DNA of 64,000 nucleotides from Haematobia irritans (Eukaryota; Arthropoda; Insecta; Diptera; Muscidae). The notes beneath the pieces were generated by a model, which was not told the origin of the DNA, did no database searches, and was given only the letters and a program-made list of their open reading frames with translations. The stretch lies in the NCBI RefSeq assembly GCF_050003625.1, contig NC_134398.1:98024583-98088582 (forward strand). The letters are read 5' to 3'. Each line of letters begins with the position of its first letter. Within the stretch, counting starts at the first letter, position 1. This document shows positions 22,111 through 34,565 of the stretch, piece by piece. Made by a program: the position numbers and the translations under genes.

Positions 22111-22725
22111 ACAATCAGGGGCGTCTTTAACCTTTTAGAGGCCCTGGGCATATTAATATAATGGGCCCCCTATGACTTTGACAGAACATTATTTATTATT
22201 ATGATGAATACAACAAAAATTGTCGAAACGTTGGGAACAATGCAAAAAATAAAATTTAGAGAATATTTTTTTGTTATAATAAAGAAAAAAGTTAGATAAA
22301 CAAGGTTTTTATTGCTACTCGCATTAAGCGAATAGATAAATATAATATTTGCCACAAACGTAACTCCCTTAGCATTCACAGATTAGTGATTAAAAATCTT
22401 TTAAGAAGACAGAGCAGAGCAACTTTAAACGACTTACTTCTTTTACAACTTTTTACGACTCAATCATCTTTTCTCATGAACATCAGAAGTTGGCGTTAGG
22501 TAGGGGGACGGGCATCAGAGTCGCCTCCTAATTTATGTCGTTTGAAGAGGAACCCTTCCAGATTTGAGGCAGGCAAAATCGTTTGGTTAGGTTAAAGGTG
22601 CAGCCCGATTACGTTTCAGGCTCACTTAAACTATTTAATCCATTGTGATAAGGCAAAATCGTTAGTCACTTCTTCAAATTCTATGCTGTTTAGCAAATCA
22701 CATCCCTGAAAAAAATGGAAGTACT
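22108..22725. other. Unclassified sequence with a possible hAT-like end
   Basis: It starts CAGGGGCGTCTTTAACC, a word typical of hAT terminal repeats, at the break in the LOA fragment. No matching right end or transposase was found. It contains the short LOA insertion at 22584-22650. Otherwise nothing is recognised. Confidence 0.35.
22584..22650 (-). mobile_element. 67-bp LOA 3' end, dead-on-arrival copy
   Basis: Minus-strand match to the last bases of the LOA element (compare 46475-46550), with a 13-bp target duplication AGGCAAAATCGTT at 22571-22583 and 22651-22663. It is a severely 5'-truncated product of target-primed reverse transcription. Confidence 0.9.
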
Positions 22726-22960
22726 TCTAAGGGCACAACTTTAAAAGCACTTTCAAAAAATGTCCTCCAAAGGTGTTCTTTATTTTAACTACGCAGGAAG
22801 TTCTTTTAATTAATTTTTTTATAACTCGCGTTTTTCATATTATTAAAGGGTAATTTGAACTTTTTTGTTTCAAATAGGTTAAAAACAGAGTAAGGATTAA
22901 TAAAATGGTACAAATTATTTAAATTTTGTAAAAAAAAATGCAAAATCCATTCTATAACAA
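22725..22960. repeat. Second copy of the repeat at 19335-19647
   Basis: Shares ordered words with 19350-19545 (AAAATGTCCTCC, TTATTTTAACTACG, AAATGGTACAAATTATTT). No coding potential seen. Confidence 0.6.
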
Positions 22961-22967
22961 GTAAGGA

Positions 22968-23456
22968 AAGTCTAAAGTCGGGCGGGGCCGACTATATTAT
23001 ACCCTGCACCACTTTGTAGATCTAATTTTTCGATACCATATCACATCCGTCAAATGTGTTGGGTGCTATATATAAAGGTTTGTCACAAATACATATATTT
23101 AAATATCACTCGATCTGGACAGAATTTGAGAGACTTCTACAAAATGTATAGACTCAAAATGTAAGTCGGCTAATGCATTAGGGTGGAACACAATGTTAGT
23201 AAAATAATATGGGAAAATATTTAAATCTGAAGCAATTTTAAGGAAACTTCGCAAAAGTTTATTTATGATTTATCGCTCGATATATATGTATTAGAAGCTT
23301 AAGAAAATTAGAGTCAGTTTTACAACTTTTCGACTAAGCAGTAGCGATTTTACAAGGAAAATGTTGGTATTTTGACCATTTTTGTCGAAATCAGAAAAAC
23401 ATATATATGGGAGCTATATCTACATCTGAACCGATTTCAACCAAATTTGGCACACA
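22968..23456 (-). mobile_element. Helentron-like element H, 3' part
   Basis: Reverse orientation. It begins CAAGTAAGGAAAGTCTAAAG, then the stem AGTCGGGCGGGGCCGACT, then the tail body also seen at 40130-40551 and 57950-58374. It is cut at 23457 by family S copy I, so the 5' end and GTCY core are missing. Confidence 0.75.
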
Positions 23457-23694
23457 TACACAGAAAAAAAGTGTCTCGTAAATTTAAGAAGATTTTTACA
23501 ATAATTTATTACAAGAATTTTCCAGAATTTTTGTTCATTTTTCGTATTTTCAACGAAAATTAACTACTCGAAAGGAAATTTTACAAATTCTAAGTAGCAA
23601 TCGTTTAGTTCATGGCCTACCAAATACGATGGAAATTTCCTTTAAAAATTTCTTAACTGGTAGTTAAAAATTCGTTTGTCATGCTATAAAACTA

Positions 23695-24627
23695 AAGGGT
23701 GATTCTTTTGAGGTTAGGATTTTCATGCATTAGTATTTGACAGATCACGTGGGATTTCAGACATGGTGTCAAAGAGAAAGATGCTCAGTATGCTTTGACA
23801 TTTCATCATGAATAGACTTACTAACGAGCAACGCTTGCAAATCATTGAATTTTATTACCAAAATCAGTGGCAGAAAATCCGCTTTTTTATCGACAAATTT
23901 TGTTCAGCGATGAGGCTCATTTCTGGTTGAATGGCTACGTAAATAAGCAAAATTGCCGCATTTGGAGTGAAGAGCAACCAGAAGCCGTTCAAGAACTGCC
24001 CATGCATCCCGAAAAATGCACTGTTTGGTGTGGTTTGTACGCTGGTGGAATCATTGGACCGTATTTTTTCAAAGATGCTGTTGGACGCAACGTTACGGTG
24101 AATGGCGATCGCTATCGTTCGATGCTAACAAACTTTTTGTTGCCAAAAATGGAAGAACTGAACTTGGTTGACATGTGGTTTCAACAAGATGGCGCTACAT
24201 GCCACACAGCTCGCGATTCTATGGCCATTTTGAGGGAAAACTTCGGAGAACAATTCATCTCAAGAAATGGACCGGTAAGTTGGCCACCAAGATCATGCGA
24301 TTTGACGCCTTTAGACTATTTTTTGTGGGGCTACGTCAAGTCTAAAGTCTACAGAAATAAGCCAGCAACTATTCCAGCTTTGGAAGACAACATTTCCGAA
24401 GAAATTCGGGCTATTCCGGCCGAAATGCTCGAAAAAGTTGCCCAAAATTGGACTTTCCGAATGGACCACCTAAGACGCAGCCGCGGTCAACATTTAAATG
24501 AAATTATCTTCAAAAAGTAAATGTCATGGACCAATCTAACGTTTCAAATAAAGAACCGATGAGATTTTGCAAATTTTATGCGTTTTTTTAAAAAAAAAAG
24601 TTATCAAGCTCTTAACAAATCACCCTT
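23695..24627 (+). mobile_element. mariner element M3 (internally deleted)
   Basis: 933 bp between TA at 23693-23694 and 24628-24629. The empty site is preserved in copies II, III and IV of family S (for example at 30980-31000), which proves the target and TA duplication. N-terminal ATG at 23808. Confidence 0.97.
23867..24520 (+). pseudogene. mariner transposase, deleted and frameshifted (M3)
   Basis: Same protein as in M1: LFSDEAHFWLNG, QQDGATCHTA and PLDYFLWG catalytic blocks. The first codon is GTG, not a start. The real N terminus from 23808 (MNRLTNEQRLQ) enters it in another frame. The identical deletion in M1, M2 and M3 shows that the deleted form itself was copied, presumably with transposase supplied in trans. 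Confidence 0.9.
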
Positions 24628-26993
24628 TACTTGTGAAATGTAAAGTATTTTCTAAATAATAAGTGCAATTTACTATAAGATTTTTTTGTATGAGAAAATA
24701 TTTTTTTACGAAAAATGAACTTGAAAGTGGATAGCAATTTCTTACTGACAATTCCTATAGTTAATAATTGTTGGTAAAAAATTACCCAATGAAATATTTT
24801 TAGTTCACATGTAATTAAATTTATAGACATTTTCGTCAAAAATGGTAGATAACACTTCATGAAATTTTTGCAAATTTTAAATTAAACGTTTCATCGTTCA
24901 TAAACTGGTGTGCCTTTACGAATATTATTCTTAGAGTAAATTGTCAGCAGATGCGATGAACTAATGCATAGTACCGATATCTTTATCGGCATAGTGGAAT
25001 GTGATTAATGTAAATATGATATTACTTGAGTTTTGTTGTGTATACATGAGCGTGGGGTTGTTTTTATTTTTCTTCATTTAGTGGTTTGTGTGTGTGTGTT
25101 TGTTATTCGCGGATGGTTTATTTGGCTGGATGACGTGTTGTTTTCAATAAAGGCACATGTGTTTTTGTTGTTGTAGGAATGTTTTGGCTTTGCTTGGTTT
25201 TGTTTGGCATGCTTCAGTTGTATAGTTGGCGTTGGCGTGGGCTGTTGCATCTTTTAAGTAGGTATGCAACAAGGGAATATATATAGGTATGAAATATTTT
25301 GGATTTTTGAGACAAATATTGGTGTTTGTTTATTAAACCTTTTAAATGAAAGTTATTAATATTTTATCGGTAGTTTAGAAAAAAAGTTATTAAGAATATT
25401 TAGTAAAATATGTTGAAATTGAAGGTGTATTGAAATTTTCATTATTCAATGTAAAAAATTAGTATTCCATTCCAGATGAATTTGGAAAATTTTTGTTATA
25501 TCTCAGCGTACAGTTTAGTCATAAATTGGTAAGTATTTTTTTAATATGGCTTTCTTTTAAAAAGAATATTTTTTATGTATATTATTATTTGTTAATTAAT
25601 TTTTTTGGAAACCAGTTTAATATTTTTCTTTGTTGTAAAAGCAATATTTAATTTCAGAGCAACTCCAGATGGATACAAATAAATTTAAAAAATAGAGAAT
25701 TGGTAAGTTTTGCTAAAAATTGGCTTTCTTTCAACTAGAATATTTACGTTTTTATGACCTTTTTATCATCAAAATTACAGGTTTTTAATACCTTATTTTA
25801 GTATTTCTTTAATCAATTTTTTTGGAAACCAATGTTATATTTTTAATGTAAAAAACAAATATTTAATTTCAGAATAACCCCTTAAAATTTGGAAAAATTT
25901 TTAGTACTCCTTTGCTTGTAATTTAATAGTGAATTGGTAAGGATTCCTTAACTTTCTTTAAACCATAATATTTTTATGCATATTATTATTCTTTTCATTA
26001 GAATTTTTGGAAACCTATTTAATAATTTTAATTAATGTAAAAAATATACATTTAATTTCAGAGTAACCCAAATAAATTTGGACAACTTTTTATATTTCCC
26101 CTCAGCGTACAATTTAATAGAGAATTGGTAAGTTTTATACTAAAACTTTGGCTTTCTTTCAACTAGAATATTTATTTTATTATATTCTTCACATCGATAA
26201 CAATACAGTTTTATGAGTTTATTTAGAATACTTCATTATTTCTCTAATTGTTTCAGGTACAAATTTTATGAGATACGTTTTCCAAGGAAAAGTTGAATTC
26301 CTTACACCATTTCATAAAATGCCCCTAAATATGGTAAGTTACAAGCTAAAATGAAGGATTAAAAAATTATATTTCATTACATGGTGTTAATTTTTAACAA
26401 TTTTCATTATTGCTTCCATTTTTTCCAGCAAGATATGTGAAAAAATTACCTACGATAAATAAAAAAAAGATAAGTCAAAATGTCCAAACAGCGAGTTCAA
26501 ATGAACTACTCTCTGTTCCACGTGGTCATAATTTTTATTCACAAAAAACATTGTATTAAGAACTTTCATCATAAGTTTTTATAATAAAGTACTTCTGCTT
26601 AAAGAAAGTTTAATTTTAATGTATGAACATTTTCATAATAGTAAAACGATTTGTTGTTCCTTTAATTATTTAATTTCTCTGTACTGTGGAAGGATTGATT
26701 TAAAAATAGTTTAGTTGTCGACATTTTAAAGAGACTGTAAACCAATTTTTATTTCGGGTTTCCCACAAAATAAGCAAGTAAACCAAAATAATATTGACTT
26801 TTTAACTTGGTAGGGGTATATAAATCTTATGGTGTTGTAAAAATGAACTAAAATACAATGTTATAGATGAACTATCATTTAAGAGAATTATAAACTAGAC
26901 AAGTTGAAAAAAATCTTAAGGGCTAAATCATGGTCAATATTACAGTTTAGTTCATTTTGCAATGGAAATGGGTTCACTGTTTTTTTCAGTGTA

Positions 26994-27300
26994 TGTTATT
27001 GCGTTCATTATATCCAAATGAAGGTATATAAAAACGATCAGCTAAATAATTCAGAAATGGACAAGGCTCTGTCTGAATCATAAATAAACAGATTGCTTGC
27101 GAAGTCGAGGGAGGTACGACAAATGCAGACATGGATAAACACCGTATGCGAGAGGAGGTTTCTACTTCCTTAATACTCACTAAAGTTGAACCGGTGGTTT
27201 TTGCGAGAGTAACCGAGATATGAAGAGGATATTCTTGATAACTCGATTGAAACGGCTGATGTGATGAAAGGGGACATGTGTAGGTATAGTTATTATTCAA
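26994..27300 (+). pseudogene. LOA ORF1 fragment between family S copies I and II
   Basis: Parallels 43235-43535 of the long LOA element (ATTATATCCAAATGAAGG, AAAACGATCAGCTAAA). Stops and small indels have accumulated. It forms the spacer of the head-to-head pair of family S copies. Confidence 0.8.
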
Positions 27301-27316
27301 GAACTATATGTTTATA

Positions 27317-30300
27317 CACTGAAAAAACGGTGAACCCTTTTCCATTGCAAAATGAACTAAACTGTAGTAATATTGACCATGATTTAGCCCTTAAGATTTT
27401 TTTCAACTTGTCTAGTTTATAATTCTCTTAAATTTTAGTTAATCTATAACATTGTATTTTAGTTCATTTTTACAACACCATAAGATCTATATACCCCTAC
27501 CAAGTTAAAAAGTCAGTATTATTTTGGTTTACCTGCCTATTTTTTGGGAAACCCGATAATAAAAAGTGGTTAACAGTCTCTTTAAAATGTCGACGACTAA
27601 ACTATTTTTAAATCAATCATTCCACAGTACAGAGAAATTAAATAATTAAAGGAACAACAACCCATTTTACTATTATAAAAAATTTCATACATTAAAATTC
27701 AACTTTCTTTAAGCAAAAGTACTTTATTATAAAAACTTATGATGAGAGTTCTTAATACAATGTTTTTGTGAATAAAAATTATGACCACGTGGAACAAGAA
27801 AGTAGTTTATTTTAACTCGCTATTTGGACATTTTTACTTTTCCTTAGTTTTTTATTCATCGTTAGTATATTCACATATCTTGCTGAAAAAAATGGAAGGA
27901 ATAATGAAAATTGTTAAAAATTAACATGTAATAAAATATAATTTTTAATCTCTTTAAATTAGCTTGTAACTTACCACATTTGGGGGCATTTTATTAAATG
28001 GTGTAAGGAATTCAACTTTTCTTAGATAAACGTACTTCATAAAGTTTGTACCTGAAACAATTAGAGAAATAATGAATTAAGTAATATATTAACTCATAAA
28101 ACTGTGTTGTTATCGATGCGAAGGACATAATACAATAAATATTCTTGTCAAAAGAAAGCCAAAGTTTTAATATAAAACTTACAAATTCTCTATTAAATTG
28201 TACGCTGAGGTTAAAAAGTTATCGAAATTCATTTGGGGATACTCTGAAATTAAATATTTATTTTTTACATTAAATAGAAAACATTAAATTGGTTTCCAAA
28301 AAATCTAATTAAAGAAATAATATGCATAAAAAAACTAAATATTCTGGTTAAAAGAATGTTCTAGTTAAAAGAATGTTCAATGTCCAATTCATAAAAATGT
28401 TTCCAAATTGTTATTCTGAAATTAAATATTTGTTTTTTACAATAAGAATATTAAAAAATATTTGATTAATGTAATACTAAAATAAGGTATTAAAAACATG
28501 TAATTTTGATAATAAAAAGGTCATACAAATTTAAATATTCTAGTGAAAAGAAAGCCAAATATTAAAAGAAGACTTACCACTTCTCTATTAAATTATACGC
28601 TGAGGAGGAATATAAAAATATGCCCGAATCCATCTTGGGGTTGCTCTGAAATTAAATATTTTTTTTACAACAAAGAAAAATATTAAACTAGTTTCAAAAA
28701 AAAATAATAATAATTAGCAAATAATGATATAAATAAAAAATGTCCTTTTTGAAAAGAAAACCACATTTTAAAAAGAATACTTACCAATTTTTGATTAACC
28801 TATATGCTGAGGTGTAACAAAATTTTTCCAAAAATATTTGATTAAAGTAATACTAAAATAAGGTATTAAAAACCTGTAATTTTCGACAATAAAAATGTCA
28901 TTAAAATGTAAATATTCTAGTGAGAAGAAAGCCAATTTTTAAAAGAAAACTTACCACTTCTCTATTAAATTATACGCTGAGGAGAAATATAAAAATTTGC
29001 CCGAATCCATCTGGGGTTGCTCTTAACATAGACATTTTTTACAACAAAGAAAAACATGAAACTTGTTAAAAAAATAATAATAATAATTAGCAAATAATAA
29101 TATACATAAAGAATATTATTTTTTAAAGGAAAACCACATTGAAAAAGAACTCTTACCTATTTGTCATTAAACTATACGCTGAGGTGTAACAAACAATTTT
29201 CCAAATTCATCTGGAGTTACTCTGAAATTGAATATTTATTTTTTACATTGAATAATAAAAATTAAATTGGATAAAACAATTACAATATACTTTCCATTTC
29301 AGCAATTTTTCCTAAATATTGAACATTCTTAATAACTTTTTTCTAAGCTATTGATCATCACTTCGCCATCGTACATCTCATCGCTAAAATATTAATAACT
29401 TTCATTTCAAAGTTTTAATAAACAAACACCAATATATGTCTAAAAAACCAAAATATTCCATACCTTTATATTCCCTTGTTACATACTTGCTAAAAAGATG
29501 CAACAGCCCACGCCAACGCCAACTATACAACTGAAGCATGCCAAACAAAACCAAGCAAAACCAAAACATTCCTACAACAACAAAAACACATGTGCCTTCA
29601 TTGAAAACAACACCTCATCCAGACCAATAAACCATTCGCGAATAATAAACACACACACAAACCACTGAAAGAACAAAAACAACCCTACGCTCAGATATAC
29701 ACAACATCCCCATCACTCGCTACCATTTCCCATTATGCTCTCTACCATTTCTACGCTACCATTTCTCATCATGCTCTCACTCTCAAAAAAATTTCAAGTA
29801 ATATCATCTTTACATTAAACATATTCCACTTTGACGAGAAAGATATCTGTACTATGCATTAGTTCATCGCATCTGTCCACAATTTACTCTAAAAACAATA
29901 CTCTTAAATGCATATCAGTATAAGAACGATGAAACGTTTAACTTAAAATTAGCAAAAACTTAATGAAATGATATCTACCCATTTTTGACGAAAATGTCTA
30001 TAAATTTAATTACCCTGCCAACATTTTTTGAATTTGGGGGCGCTTCAGAGAATCCCCACTACGTCGAAAACAGTCGTATACGATATCCAAAACTCCTCGG
30101 AAAAGCGCCGTCACTATTGAGAAGTTGTACCACGCCAAGTTACTACAAAAAAGTATCGCATGAGTGCAATTATTAGGAGCCCTTCTGGATACATTTAGAA
30201 GGACGCCGATAAGAGCCCCTTCAAACAATCAGACAAAGTGCATTTTAAGATAGTTGTAAAAGAATCATTGTGGTCAAATAAAACACGATTGTTTAGATGT

Positions 30301-31392
30301 TTATTAATTTTATGAAACATTTATAAATTCTCATAAATATAACATTTATACGGCTATCACATCACATTTAACACATTTTTATGCATTAATAAGAGATTGA
30401 TGTTGAGTTACAAGTTGTAAGTTAAATGTTGTAGCGTCTATCAGCCAGTACTTTTATTCCCAATGGAGGCAGCGTGTCTGGAAAAATATTTCAAAAACTA
30501 TCACTTTATTCCATTTGGAAAGTCAAAAATTGTTCACCAATTTACTTTTCACAATTTTAAGCGTAATAACTATGTTTTCAGCATTTTATTTTCGTTTTTA
30601 TTTAAATAAAATATAACAAGCTGGTTGCGCTTGGCGTTTCACAAAAAATAAAATGGCTCTTCTAACAGTAGTGATGGCAAAATACTTTCATGTACATTTT
30701 GTACTTTTTGATATGCTTCCCCCATCACAGTTCGCGATGGTTGTGGTGACATTTACGAGTCTGTGGTAGCGATGAGGATGAAATGGAACTTTGAAATGCT
30801 GGCAGGGTACATGTGAACTAAAAATATTTCATTGGGAAATTTTTTACCAACAATTATTAACTATAGGAATTGTCAGTAAGAAATTGCTATCCACTTTCAA
30901 GTTCATTTTTCGTAAAAAAATATTTTCTCATACAAAAAAATCTTATGGTAAATTGCACTTATTATTTAGAAAATACTTTACATTTCACAAGTAGTTTTAT
31001 AGCATGACAAACGACTTTTTAACTACCAGTTAAGAAATTTTTAAAGGAAATTTCCATCGTATTTTGTAGGCCATGAACTAAACGATTGCTACTTAGAATT
31101 TGTAAAATTTCCTTTCGAGTAGTTAATTTTCGTTGAAGATACGAAAAATTAACTAAAATTCTGGAAAATTCTTGTAATAAATTATTGTAAAAATCTTCCT
31201 AAATTTACGAGACACTTTTTTTTTTCTGTGTAGGCCATGAACTAAACGATTGCTACTTAGAATTTGTAAAATTTCCTTTCGAGTAGTTAATTTTCGTTGA
31301 AGATACGAAAAATGAACTAAAATTCTGGAAAATTCTTGTAATAAATTATTGTAAAAATCTTCTTAAATTTACGAGACACTTTTTTTTCTGTG
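27317..31392 (-). mobile_element. Family S copy II
   Basis: Inverted relative to copy I. It begins CACTGAAAAAACGGTGAACC and ends TTTTTCTGTG, with TA on both sides. It has the most splice-like units: donor-like sites on the minus strand near 27970, 28178, 28575, 28785, 28955 and 29155. It is split by a 795-bp element at 30013. The terminal segment (about 165 bp) is present twice in tandem, at about 31067-31225 and 31232-31392. Confidence 0.75.
30013..30807. mobile_element. 795-bp element with CCCTGCCA ends
   Basis: Ends CCCTGCCAACATTT and AAATGCTGGCAGGG are short inverted repeats. TA is duplicated at 30011-30012 and 30808-30809, and the intact target is visible in family S copies III and IV (TTTAATTACATGTGAAC). 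No transposase; a non-autonomous Tc1/mariner-type element is possible. Confidence 0.8.
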
Positions 31393-31722
31393 TAGAAACA
31401 TAATATGTGAATTAAGTACTCCGGGGTTCAAACTATTGCAGTATACTGGATAGAGCTGCAGAACTATCGATAGTACTATCGATAGTTATTTTTTGACGTC
31501 ACTATCGATAGCTTGTAACGACTATGGATGGTATCGGTATAAATGTCAATACACCAAAAAATACATCCGTTGTTGAACTAACGCTAATTTAAACTTATTT
31601 TCATTGTTTGTAGTTACATTTTATTATTTTTTGCGACACATCCCACTGAAAGATTCCTTTTTTAAGTAAGTCTCAAACATTTTACGAACAAAACGTTGGT
31701 ATAAAGTGCAATGACTGTACAT

Positions 31723-33571
31723 TAGATAGGGTCACGGCCTAAAGGAAAAAAATAAGTTGATGCGGTCACCCCCCAGTTTTGTAGCATATTCGAAGACAAT
31801 TTCAGAACACCAAAAAAAATTTTTTTTCGTGCACCCTACGACCCCCCGAAATACAATTTATTGTGCTGTGTCGTCATTTGAAGTCCGATCGAAAAGAAAC
31901 GCATATCGTTGTTCGTGGTTGATCAGGGGCTATATTTCGTGCATTGGTAATTTTTGACTCCGACGTCAAATTTGATTTTTAATATTTTTATTCCGCTTCG
32001 TATACCCCTATAATGCCCATTTCTTATAACCATTATAAAGATCTTAACAAAATATGAAACTTTTGCTTTTGAAGTATTAAGTTATATTCATAAACAAAAA
32101 AGTTACAGAGATTTTAAAAAGTCAATAGGTCACCCTACACACCACCAAATAGTTTTTGATGTGTTGTCATGATGTCCGATCGAAACCACATGCACATTTT
32201 ACTTTACGTTACTCATATCTACGAAATTAATTTATAAGGCATTTAGAACACAAAACCTGTTTATCTGTAAATTTCTAACGGTACCTTTGTACACATACTC
32301 GTTGTTTGCACTACGGCATTTTCTGCGTTATGCAAAGTGCATGTGTTTTTCAAGAACAATTTGAGAGCCTACTGTTTTCATCACGTTTATTTATAAGGTT
32401 TATTAACCCTGGACAGTCATCCTTATTTTTTGTACACTAACGTCATCCTTCGTCATTTTGACTACGGCTTATTTCAAGATGCTATAATTTGCACTGTGAG
32501 CAAAAATGTGAACCAAAATTGAATTTATTTTCTTATTCATTTTGTTTTTAATTAGAATACAACAAAAATTCATAAAATATTTGCATTTGTATAACTTAAA
32601 TTTATCATTTCCCAATCGACTAAAATGCATTTTAGATCGAAAATGAAATTACGCGTCGTCATTTTGACGAAGGATGACTGTCCAGGGTTAATAATTTCTA
32701 ATTGATGTATTTTCGACAGTTGGAATTTTCGTAATTTTCCACAATTCTGTTACCACTTTTATTGCAACTTGTATATAACATGTAAGCTTTTATTTTTTTT
32801 AACACTTGCGGTGCCTGCTTTCTTTAAATACAAAAGGAATTCAATAACTTGATGATTTGTTGGTAATTTAGTTTTGTCGATATCCCGAGCTTCGAATTTC
32901 ATTTTGTTTTCACTTTTTTCAAATACTATCAACAGCCTTCTCTCACAAAAATATGGACAGCCTTAAAGTGATTGTTAGAATTTTAAAACAGTAGGCTCTC
33001 AAATTGTTCTAGCAAAAACACATGCACTTTGCATAACGCAGAAAATGCCGTAGTGCAAACAACGAGTATGTATACAAAGGTACCGTTAGAAATTTACAGA
33101 TAAACAGTTTTTGTGTTCTAAATGCCTTATAAATTAATTTCGTAGATATGAATAACGATGTGCATGCGGTTTCGATCGGACATCATGACAACACATCAAA
33201 AACTATTTGGTGGTGTGTAGGGTGACCTATTGACTTTTTAAAATCTCTGTAACTTTTTTGTTTATGAATATAACTTAATACTTCAAAAGCAAAAGTTTCA
33301 TATTTTGTTAAGATCTTTATAATGGTTATAAGAAATGGGCATTATAGGGTATACGAAGCGAAATAAAAATATTAAAAATCAAATTTGACGTCGGAGTCAA
33401 AAATGACCAATGCACGAAATCGGACTTCAAATGACGACACAGCACAATAAATTGTATTTCGGGGGGTCGTAGGGTGCACGAAAAAATTTTTTTTGGTGTT
33501 CTGAAATTGTCTTCGAATATGCTACAAAACTGGGGGGTGACCGCATAAACTTTTTTTCGTGACCCTATCTA
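31723..33571. mobile_element. 1.85-kb foldback element
   Basis: Both ends read TAGATAGGGTCACG and are flanked by the 8-bp duplication CTGTACAT (31715-31722 and 33572-33579). The arms 31723-32387 and 32985-33571 are inverted copies of each other over nearly their whole length; the left arm has an extra block of about 50 bases near 31885-31940. The 8-bp duplication fits hAT or P-type integration. It encodes nothing recognisable. Confidence 0.9.
32405..32690. mobile_element. piggyBac-like MITE in the foldback loop
   Basis: Ends CCCTGGACAGTCATCCTT and its inverted partner AAGGATGACTGTCCAGGG, each next to TTAA. TTAA targets and CCC...GGG ends are the mark of piggyBac elements. There is no coding sequence. 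Confidence 0.85.
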
Positions 33572-33598
33572 CTGTACATATAAGTTCAATATGAACTA

Positions 33599-33845
33599 CG
33601 TTAAGGTAAGTACTATGTTCGCTTTTCGCGTTGAAATTTTCGTAGTTACTTTATTAAAACAGTTCAATATATACCAGATAAATTAATTACATTGATGCGC
33701 ATTGTCTTGTTCCTCTAGATTTCGACAAGACTTTACAGGAATAAGTTTGTTTTCATCTATAATTTTGATTATTTAAGGAAAAGTAATCGCGAAAATAATG
33801 TGGTTTTCAACTCGAAAACCGAACATAGTACACACCTTTAAGCAG
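33599..33845. mobile_element. Short MITE with TTAAAGGTG-type ends, copy 1
   Basis: The left end AAGGTAAGTACTATGTTCG and the right end (inverted) CGAACATAGTACACACCTTT form long terminal inverted repeats. A second, related copy is at 34052-34277. Confidence 0.7.
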
Positions 33846-34051
33846 AAGAAATTTTTCGTATGATTCCAATGCTTTTTTTCTTTACTTTTAGTTATTTTTT
33901 TCTTCTGTGAGAGGGTGTAATTTCGTGAATTGCAGCAAAAAATTACACCAATGCAGATATGTTTTTTTCTAAATACAAATCATTTAACTATACAATAATT
34001 CTATAGCCTAAACCGGATAGTATTTGGGACATCTAATGATTTCATAGACTA

Positions 34052-34277
34052 AAGGTGAGTACTAAGTTCGAGTTTATCCGCTAAAATCAAAAATGTATCA
34101 GTAAAAAGAGTATAAAAAGTATACCTATTTGACGCAAATTTTATAATAACTTGGTGGAGAATAGCCCAAAGCAACTTTTCACAAAGTTTATGTTCTTTAA
34201 AATGGTATATTAAAGAGAAGTAATCGTAAAAAAATCACATTTTAGCAGCTAAACTCGAACTTAATACCCACTTTAAG
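34052..34277. mobile_element. Short MITE with TTAAAGGTG-type ends, copy 2
   Basis: Ends AAAGGTGAGTACTAAGTTCG and (inverted) CGAACTTAATACCCACTTT, each continued by GAGTTTA...GCTAAAAT. Related to 33599-33845. Confidence 0.75.
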
Positions 34278-34565
34278 TAGTTATATTAAGTGTTTTGTTT
34301 TCTGTTTCTTTTGTGTATTTTAATTAGATTTTATTTTGTAAAATAACTTATTTTATTTGTTTTCGTAAAAATAGTGGGTGTATTTTCTTTTAAATTCAAA
34401 AATTAATCGAAAATTAAGCGATAGTATGGATAGTGCTCAAGGCAACTATCGAATGGAGCGACTAACGACAGTTTTGCAGCTCTAATGCAGAAACTGTCGT
34501 TCCCAGTTTAGAAATAGCCAAATGCAAATATTGGGTATCTTCGGTCTACATGGGACATGATGAAA

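Larger units (their letters stand above)
23459..26991 (+). mobile_element. Family S copy I (unclassified, splice-like units)
   Basis: It begins CACAGAAAAAAAGTGTCTCG and ends TTTTTTTCAGTG, flanked by TA. Mariner M3 splits it at 23695. From about 25470 to 26440 it has tandem units, each with an acceptor-like TTTAATTTCAG, about 50-80 bases, and a donor-like AATTGGTAAGT. I count six acceptor-like and five donor-like sites in order. The unit period is about 190-230 bp. A less A+T-rich segment lies at 25030-25260. No transposase is visible. Confidence 0.75.
31451..34484. mobile_element. Composite element with TAGAGCTGCA ends
   Basis: Ends TAGAGCTGCAGAACTATCG and its inverted partner (…ACAGTTTTGCAGCTCTA) at 34466-34484 match at most positions of about 23. 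The interior at 31560-31720 and 33580-33900 has a relative at 51421-51672. It carries a foldback element and two short MITEs. No target duplication could be recognised. The ends resemble hAT termini, which is weak evidence. Confidence 0.5.

Noticed and set aside
23867..24520. A complete 217-residue mariner transposase
   Set aside because: The first codon is GTG. The true N terminus is upstream in another frame, so this frame is a deletion product (also in M1 and M2).
24627..24860. Conserved 77-residue protein in family S (also at 30791, 36355, 41582)
   Set aside because: It occurs in all copies only because the DNA is repeated. The composition is that of A+T-rich DNA (K, F, L, I), the start differs between copies and there is no domain pattern.
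30010..30228. Protein in the 795-bp CCCTGCCA element
   Set aside because: The frame crosses the element border and has no domain; chance frame.
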